A stretch of 13,045 nt of DNA from Comamonadaceae bacterium (GTDB taxonomy: Bacteria > Pseudomonadota > Gammaproteobacteria > Burkholderiales > Burkholderiaceae_C), in assembly GCA_947461325.1 (NCBI GenBank), contig CANHLD010000033.1, positions 1-13,045 on the forward strand, given 5' to 3'. Positions 6,164 through 11,366 of this stretch are shown here, piece by piece; position 1 is the stretch's first letter, and every line of letters begins with the position of its first letter. The notes under the pieces were generated by a model. It saw nothing but the letters and a program-made list of their open reading frames with translations, did not search any database and was not told where the DNA came from. A program made the translations under genes and the position numbers.

Positions 6164-7636
6164 TTAATTCTTAGATTTCAATGGTGAGGTTTTTAAAGAC
6201 ATGTTGGCCTGCATCATCACGTAGGCCAGCAAAGCCGGTACAGGCCGCCCGGTTGCACCCTTGGCTGCACCGCTTTTCCAAGCTGTCCCCGCTATATCCA
6301 AGTGTGCCCAAGGAAAGTCTTTGGCGAACCGCTGCAAGAATTTGGCAGCAGTCACGGAACCAGCGGCCCGGTCGGCCACGTTCGCTACATCTGCAAAATT
6401 GGATTTCAAACCTTCGGCGTATTCATCGTCCAATGGCATGCGCCAGCAAAGATCCAGACTTTGCTCACCGGCTTGAAGCAGTTGCTGCGCCAACTTTTCA
6501 TCTGTGGCGTACAAACCGCTTCGCAAATGACCCAATGCAATCACACAAGCGCCAGTTAATGTGGCAATGTCAATCACAGCAATGGGCTTGAATCGCTTGG
6601 CATATGTCAAGGCATCGCAAAGAACCAATCTACCCTCTGCATCTGTGTTCAATATTTCGATAGTCTGACCACTCATGCTGGTGACCACATCACCGGGTTT
6701 GAGCGCGCGACCACCCGGCATGTTTTCACATGCGGGAATCAATCCGACCACATTCACTTTGGGCTTCAAGTGAGCAAGTGCCTCGAATGTTCCAAGCACG
6801 CTGGCTGCACCACACATGTCAAATTTCATCTCATCCATGCCCGGTCCGGGTTTGAGCGAAATGCCACCTGTGTCAAACGTGATGCCTTTGCCCACCAAAA
6901 CCACCGGTGCTTGGGAAGCAGCTGCACCTTTGTAATTGAGAACGATAAAACGCAATGGCTCAGCTGAAGCTTGTGCCACAGCAGCAAACGATCCCATGCC
7001 TAAACGCAAGACCTCTTTAAGCCCCAACACTTCGCAGGAAATGGATGCGTGTTTGGCCAAACCTTTGGCGGCTTTGGCTAATAAATCTGGTGTTGCATGG
7101 TTGGCGGGCCGGTTGCCCCACTCTCGCGCCAACGCTACCCCGCTGACCTGTGCCTTGGCATGGACAAAATCCTGCTGGCTGGACTTGGCATCTGGTACAC
7201 CAATGATTAAATGGCTGATCAAAGAAGGCTTGGCGCTGGGCTTGGTATGGGTATAAACATAAGCGGCATCTGCAGCTGCTTGCGTGGCAATCACCAATTG
7301 CTTTGAATGACTTTCTTCCAAGCAAATAGCCACTTTGGCAGACTTGGTTTTTTTCAAAGCTTGTACCGCTAGCGTGACCGCCTGGCGCACATCCTGCGGC
7401 CTGCCCTCGCCTGTCGCGGCAAACACCAAGCGCTGAGCCTTCAAACCGGCGGGCTTCCACCAAAGCATGGATTGACCAGCAGATCTATTGAAATCTCCCG
7501 ACTTTTCTGCTTGCGACAACATGGTTGACAACAAGCCCGTATGTTTGTTCTGTTTCTGAGAAACTAGGACGATCAAGGCGTCCACTTGCAAGGATGCAGC
7601 CTGCGCCCAAGAGAGAGTTTGAAGTTCCAAGTTCAT
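6164..7636 (-). CDS. pepA: Leucyl (cytosol) aminopeptidase, M17 family
   Basis: This cytoplasmic two-metal aminopeptidase removes N-terminal residues, leucine preferred, from peptides. In E. coli it also binds DNA in Xer recombination and carAB regulation. The 490 residues comprise a variable N-terminal domain (about 1-160) and a conserved catalytic domain. All expected active-site residues are present at a constant offset of 20 from the E. coli numbering as I remember it: metal ligands K250, D255, D273, D332 and E334, and catalytic K262 and R336. They sit in VGKGITFDTGGISLKPGPG, MKFDMCGAASV and the signature NTDAEGRL (330-337). AAGG lies about 6 bases before the ATG. It is the first gene of the pepA-holC-small gene run and starts 26 bases from divergent lptF. 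Confidence 0.96.
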   Translation of the reverse strand: MNLELQTLSWAQAASLQVDALIVLVSQKQNKHTGLLSTMLSQAEKSGDFNRSAGQSMLWWKPAGLKAQRLVFAATGEGRPQDVRQAVTLAVQALKKTKSAKVAICLEESHSKQLVIATQAAADAAYVYTHTKPSAKPSLISHLIIGVPDAKSSQQDFVHAKAQVSGVALAREWGNRPANHATPDLLAKAAKGLAKHASISCEVLGLKEVLRLGMGSFAAVAQASAEPLRFIVLNYKGAAASQAPVVLVGKGITFDTGGISLKPGPGMDEMKFDMCGAASVLGTFEALAHLKPKVNVVGLIPACENMPGGRALKPGDVVTSMSGQTIEILNTDAEGRLVLCDALTYAKRFKPIAVIDIATLTGACVIALGHLRSGLYATDEKLAQQLLQAGEQSLDLCWRMPLDDEYAEGLKSNFADVANVADRAAGSVTAAKFLQRFAKDFPWAHLDIAGTAWKSGAAKGATGRPVPALLAYVMMQANMSLKTSPLKSKN

Positions 7637-7662
7637 AATCAGCCTTTTTTATTCCAATAAGC

Positions 7663-8769
7663 ATGTTATTCGATTCCTCCTTTCGGCAAGAACTGGCCCG
7701 GTATTTCTGGGCGACACTGGTGGTTTTAACCATCATTGTCATTACCGTCTGGCTGATTCGCACGTTTGGCGAAGCCTCCGTTGGCAAATTCAACCCCAAA
7801 GACGTAGGCATGGTTTTGGGTTACACAGCCATAGGCAACTTGCACTCATTACTCACTTTGAGTCTTTACATCGCCATGGTTTCTACGGTATCAAGGATGT
7901 ACACCGATAGCGAAATGGTGATTTGGCAATCCAGTGGACAAAGCGTGTTGTCGCTGCTGATTCCGACATTCAAATTCGCTTTGCCGTGGCTGATTGCCAT
8001 CACTGCTTTGTCATTGATGGCCTGGCCGTGGTCAAACATGCAGATCAGGGAAATGCGGGAGCGTTTTGAAAAGCGCGGCGATCTTGAAAGAATCAAACCC
8101 GGTCAATTCCAAGAGTCTGCCGACGGCAAGCGGGTTTTTTACATAGACAACTCCAGCATTTCACAAAAAAACGGCAACCGCATTTTTATTGTTTCCAATG
8201 AAAACAATATCCAGTCTATCGTGACAGCACAAAGCGGACTGATTGAAGCCAGAGACCAAAACAGATTTTTTATTTTGAGTAACGGGCAACGGATTGAAAT
8301 CAAACCTGAAAAAAACGAATTCAAGTTGATCGAGTTTGAAACCCATTCTTCCAAGATCGACTCCATTCCAGTTCAACTCAGTTCAGCAAACGCACAAACC
8401 ACCCAACCTCTGGGATTACTTGCCGAGCCTACCAATGTGAATTTGGCTGAACTAGGTTGGCGCATTGGCATGGCCATCGCCGCTTTCAACTTGGTCATTC
8501 TTGCGATCGCCATTCCGTTCATCAATCCGCGCAGCGGCAGGTCGGGCTCACTGATCGTCACGGTCATCAGTTTTTTCACCTACTACAACATGGTCAACAT
8601 GAGCAGGAATTGGATCGGCACGGGTCTCATCAGTCTTCCTAAGATGCTCATCACATTGCACTTGCCTGTTTTTTTAATGGCAATCAGCATTCTGTACTGG
8701 CGACAACAGCAAGGCCTGATATTTACCAGCCCTCGGAAAATAACTTCTGACAAAGCGGTGCAGGCATGA
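7663..8769 (+). CDS. lptF: LptF, permease of the lipopolysaccharide export ABC transporter
   Basis: LptF forms, with LptG and the ATPase LptB, the inner-membrane machine that extracts lipopolysaccharide and passes it to LptC and the LptA bridge. The protein has 368 residues. N-terminal membrane helices lie at about 14-33, 57-75 and 97-122. A soluble periplasmic domain (about 125-260, including RIKPGQFQESADGKRVFYID and FFILSNGQRIEIKPEKNEF) should be the jellyroll that carries lipid. C-terminal helices start near 268 (GWRIGMAIAAFNLVILAIAIPFI), with two more after. The cytoplasmic segment SRMYTDSEMVIWQSSGQS is the conserved region that contacts LptB. No clear Shine-Dalgarno precedes the ATG. It overlaps lptG by 4 bases (ATGA). 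Confidence 0.95.
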   Translation: MLFDSSFRQELARYFWATLVVLTIIVITVWLIRTFGEASVGKFNPKDVGMVLGYTAIGNLHSLLTLSLYIAMVSTVSRMYTDSEMVIWQSSGQSVLSLLIPTFKFALPWLIAITALSLMAWPWSNMQIREMRERFEKRGDLERIKPGQFQESADGKRVFYIDNSSISQKNGNRIFIVSNENNIQSIVTAQSGLIEARDQNRFFILSNGQRIEIKPEKNEFKLIEFETHSSKIDSIPVQLSSANAQTTQPLGLLAEPTNVNLAELGWRIGMAIAAFNLVILAIAIPFINPRSGRSGSLIVTVISFFTYYNMVNMSRNWIGTGLISLPKMLITLHLPVFLMAISILYWRQQQGLIFTSPRKITSDKAVQA

Positions 8770-9872
8770 ATACATTGAGAATGATGATTTACAAAGAAGT
8801 TCTTCAAAAAGTGGGGTTTGCCACTTTAGGTTTTGTGGCCTTGTTTTTCTTCTTTGACACGATCGATGAACTCAAACTGATTGGCACTGGCCCAGAGCAA
8901 AATTACTCCATGCAACTTGCCATGTGGTACGTGGTTTTGATGATTCCGAATCACCTGTACGAACTGTTACCCATCACCGTTTTGATCGGCACCATTTTCG
9001 TGATGGCGCGATTGGCACAAAGTTCAGAATTCACCATCATGCGAACCAGTGGTTTGGGGCCCTTACGCGCCCTGAAAACATTGATGGAATTAGGCTTGTT
9101 TTTTGTCTTGATCGCATTTGTGGTCGGGGACTATGTCACACCGGTCAGCAGCCGTCAGGCGCAGTTATTGAAAGCTCGTTATTTGGGGCAAACTATTACC
9201 AATGGCGCCTCTGGCGCCTGGTTGAAAGAAAACAAAACCGAGTCCTCCAGCATTGCTAATGTATCGGCTTTGAGTCGTGACGGGCAGTTAGCTGGTATCC
9301 GTATTTTTGAATTCAATGGCCTTGGAAAATTGAACTCCATCATCTATGCATCATCCGGACGTTTCCTGGAGTCAAACGATGGCTGGTTGTTATCAGATGT
9401 TGTCAAGGATGAATTCACAGACGGTATCGATAAAAACATAGGCAGATCAAAACTCACGACCATGCCTTGGTCAAACGGATTGACGGAGGACATGGTGTCC
9501 GTCGCACTTTTGAAGCCAGAAAAAATGGCCACCTGGGATTTGTACAAATACGTCACTCACCTAAAGAAAAACGAACAGGCCTCGCAACGGTATGAAATTG
9601 ATTTTTGGAAAAAAGTGTTTTATCCATTCAGTTGCATGGTGATGGTGGTTTTGGCCTTGCCCTTTGCCTACTTGCATTTGCGAAACGCCAACCTGAACAC
9701 CATGGTATTTTTTGGCGTGGTTCTCGGCATCACCTTTGTTTTGATCAATAACTTGTTTGGGTACATCGGCAACTTAAATTCATGGTCGCCATGGCTGGCG
9801 GCAGCAACGCCCGGGCTGGTTTTCATGACCGGCTCCTTGCTTGCTTTTGCCCGACTGGTGTTGAGGCACTGA
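8766..9872 (+). CDS. lptG: LptG, permease of the lipopolysaccharide export ABC transporter
   Basis: LptG is the partner of LptF in the YjgP/YjgQ family. Its 368 residues have the same plan: N-terminal helices (FATLGFVALFFFFDTIDEL, then LYELLPITVLIGTIFVMARLAQ), the conserved cytoplasmic segment SSEFTIMRTSGLGPLRALK, a periplasmic jellyroll (about 130-265), and C-terminal helices from about residue 278 (KVFYPFSCMVMVVLALPFAY) through the last helix (LAAATPGLVFMTGSLLAFARLVL). ELKLIG near residue 35 resembles the first periplasmic loop of LptG proteins. The order lptF then lptG is conserved. Its ATG overlaps the lptF stop (ATGA), and its TGA overlaps the ATG of the next gene (TGATG), so the three genes are very probably one transcript. 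Confidence 0.95.
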   Translation: MNTLRMMIYKEVLQKVGFATLGFVALFFFFDTIDELKLIGTGPEQNYSMQLAMWYVVLMIPNHLYELLPITVLIGTIFVMARLAQSSEFTIMRTSGLGPLRALKTLMELGLFFVLIAFVVGDYVTPVSSRQAQLLKARYLGQTITNGASGAWLKENKTESSSIANVSALSRDGQLAGIRIFEFNGLGKLNSIIYASSGRFLESNDGWLLSDVVKDEFTDGIDKNIGRSKLTTMPWSNGLTEDMVSVALLKPEKMATWDLYKYVTHLKKNEQASQRYEIDFWKKVFYPFSCMVMVVLALPFAYLHLRNANLNTMVFFGVVLGITFVLINNLFGYIGNLNSWSPWLAAATPGLVFMTGSLLAFARLVLRH

Positions 9873-10228
9873 TGCAAGCCGTTATTTTGTTTGCCCATGG
9901 TTCGCGCGACCCGCTGTGGCATTTGCCTATGCAAGCAGTGCAGCAACGCGTGACATTGATGCATCCTGACACGCCAGTTACCTGCGCCTACTTGGAGCTC
10001 AGCCAACCGGATCTGCCGACCGCCGTGGCTGCTCTACTCACGCAGGGCGTCGCCCACATCCGCGTCGTACCCATGTTTTTGGGCGTGGGCAAACATGTTC
10101 GCCATGATTTGCCGCAAATGATGACCGAATTGAAAGAACTGCACCCGAACGTAGTGTTCGAATGCCAACCGGCCGTGGGCGAACACCCGGATTTACTGGA
10201 CTTATTGGCTCGCATTGCTGTTGCCTGA
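9872..10228 (+). CDS. cbiX: Short CbiX/SirB-type sirohydrochlorin chelatase
   Basis: The family inserts Co2+ or Fe2+ into sirohydrochlorin for cobalamin or siroheme. This 118-residue protein is the single-domain short form; larger relatives carry two such domains. It opens with MQAVILFAHGSRD, where H9 is the expected first metal-binding histidine. The second, H75, lies in VVPMFLGVGKHVRHDLP. The segment YLELSQPDLPTAVAALLTQG also fits. The start overlaps the lptG stop in TGATG, which excludes a longer form reading back into lptG. No histidine-rich tail is present, unlike in archaeal short CbiX. With cysB next door, iron insertion for the siroheme of sulfite reductase is a reasonable guess. The gene symbol follows family naming only. 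Confidence 0.85.
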   Translation: MQAVILFAHGSRDPLWHLPMQAVQQRVTLMHPDTPVTCAYLELSQPDLPTAVAALLTQGVAHIRVVPMFLGVGKHVRHDLPQMMTELKELHPNVVFECQPAVGEHPDLLDLLARIAVA

Positions 10229-10278
10229 CGGCTGCTTTCTGGGCGCTTTGCTGTCAATGAACCAACGAACCGCTTTAT

Positions 10279-10295
10279 GCAAAGTAACGCTTTGC
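10279..10295. other. Inverted repeat between cbiX and cysB
   Basis: GCAAAG and CTTTGC flank TAACG, a perfect 6-bp stem with a 5-base loop, 57 bases upstream of the cysB ATG. It has no T run after it, so it is a poor terminator for lptFG-cbiX. It could instead be a regulator site; CysB-type proteins are known to repress their own genes. CATAAT at 10320-10325 is a possible cysB -10, but no good -35 is present at standard spacing. Nothing else is recognised in 10229-10351. Confidence 0.3.
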
Positions 10296-10351
10296 CGCTC
10301 TATTACCCCCAAATAAAGGCATAATAAAGCCCATTGTTATATGGATTAGTT

Positions 10352-11272
10352 ATGAACTTGCATCAATTCCGCTTTGTCCAAGAAGCCGTCAAACGCAACC
10401 TGAACCTCACCGAAGTGGCTAAATCGCTGCACACCTCGCAGCCCGGCGTCTCCAAGGCTATTCTCGAGTTGGAAGAAGAACTGGGCATAGAGATTTTTGG
10501 CCGCCACGGCAAACGCTTGAAGCGGGTGACCGAGCCCGGTGAGCATGTGCTCAAAAGCATAGACATCATTTTGAGAGAGGTGAACAATCTCAAGCGCATC
10601 GGTGAGCAATACAGCGCGCAAGATTCAGGCACCTTGTCTATCGCGACAACCCACACGCAAGCGCGCTACGTGCTGCCGCTGCCAGTCGCGCAATTACGCA
10701 GCGCTTACCCGAACGTGAACATCAGTCTGCACCAAGGCGCACCTGACCAGGTCGCGCGCATGGTGTTGGATGAAACCGCTGAAATCGGCATCGCCACAGA
10801 GTCTTTGTCGGATTACCCCGAGCTGATTACCCTGCCCTGTTACGAATGGGAACACGTGCTGGTACTGCCCAAAGACCACCCGCTGGCCTCGGTAGCTGAC
10901 CTTCAACTCAGCGATCTGGCCAACGAGCCCATCATCACCTACCACCCGTCGTTCACCGGCCGCACCCGCATCGATAAAGCGTTTGCCGCCCAACACCTGA
11001 CGCCGCGCATTGCGCTGGAAGCGATTGATTCGGACGTGATCAAAACCTATGTGCGCTTAGGCATGGGCGTGGGCATCGTCGCTGAAATGGCGGTGCGCGA
11101 CATCACCGACGAAGACCTGCTGGTGCGCCCAGCAGGGCATTTGTTTGGTCGCAACCTAGCGCGTATTGCGTTTAAGAAACAGGCTTATTTAAGACAGTTT
11201 GTGTATGAATTTGCGCAACTGCTGAACCCGGAGTTGAATGCGGCGAGGATTGCGGAGTCGATGGGGAATTGA
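10352..11272 (+). CDS. cysB: CysB-like LysR-family regulator of sulfur assimilation
   Basis: CysB activates sulfate uptake and cysteine biosynthesis genes, using N-acetylserine or a related inducer, when sulfur is limiting. The 306 residues start at the ATG at 10352 with MNLHQFRFVQEAVKRNLNLT, the typical CysB opening. GGA lies 8 bases upstream. The winged helix-turn-helix covers about residues 1-60 (NLTEVAKSLHTSQPGVSKAI, then LEEELGIEIFGRHGKR). The effector domain follows (LSIATTHTQARYVLPLPVAQ; GIATESLSDYPEL; ITYHPSFTGRTRIDKAF; VRLGMGVGIVAEMAV). The TTHTQARY and TGR segments are CysB-specific rather than general LysR. Cbl is a close relative, but one copy next to cbiX points to CysB. It is separated from cbiX by 123 bases and probably has its own promoter. 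Downstream it converges with hrpA. Confidence 0.93.
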   Translation: MNLHQFRFVQEAVKRNLNLTEVAKSLHTSQPGVSKAILELEEELGIEIFGRHGKRLKRVTEPGEHVLKSIDIILREVNNLKRIGEQYSAQDSGTLSIATTHTQARYVLPLPVAQLRSAYPNVNISLHQGAPDQVARMVLDETAEIGIATESLSDYPELITLPCYEWEHVLVLPKDHPLASVADLQLSDLANEPIITYHPSFTGRTRIDKAFAAQHLTPRIALEAIDSDVIKTYVRLGMGVGIVAEMAVRDITDEDLLVRPAGHLFGRNLARIAFKKQAYLRQFVYEFAQLLNPELNAARIAESMGN

Positions 11273-11318
11273 GCAGCAAAGCTCAACGTTTCAACTGCCC
11301 CACACCATATAGCGACGT

Positions 11319-11357
11319 CTCACATGCCTTTCAGGCAGATGTGAGTCTGCCCTGAAA
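11319..11357. terminator. Two overlapping hairpins between convergent cysB and hrpA
   Basis: Hairpin A spans 11319-11345: CTCACAT pairs with ATGTGAG, and GCC with GGC inside, with two bulged bases. Hairpin B spans 11329-11357: TTTCAGGCAGA pairs with TCTGCCCTGAAA with one bulged C. They share bases 11329-11345, so only one can form at a time. Neither is followed by a long T run on either strand. The position in the 94-base gap between two 3' ends suggests two-way termination or 3' end protection. Confidence 0.45.
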
Positions 11358-11366
11358 AGCATGTGC

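Noticed and set aside
6181..6591. A 136-codon plus-strand open frame opposite the pepA 3' end
   Set aside because: It runs antisense to strongly conserved pepA catalytic sequence, has a composition rich in Arg, Trp and Pro typical of shadow frames, and has no own signals.
7017..7463. A 148-codon minus-strand frame inside pepA
   Set aside because: It lies in another frame of pepA, has a Cys- and Gly-rich nonsense-like composition, and has no family motifs.
7485..7664. A minus-strand frame of 59 codons starting at the ATG at 7664, with AAAGGAGG upstream, overlapping the start of pepA
   Set aside because: The Shine-Dalgarno is 11 bases from the ATG and lies within lptF coding sequence. The peptide (MLIGIKKADYELGTSNSL...) has no recognisable features and is fully out of frame with the clear pepA gene, so chance is more likely.
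9782..9871. A longer N-terminus for the chelatase reading back into lptG
   Set aside because: The extension lies in another frame of lptG, and the family-typical start MQAVILFAHGSRD begins exactly at the TGATG junction.
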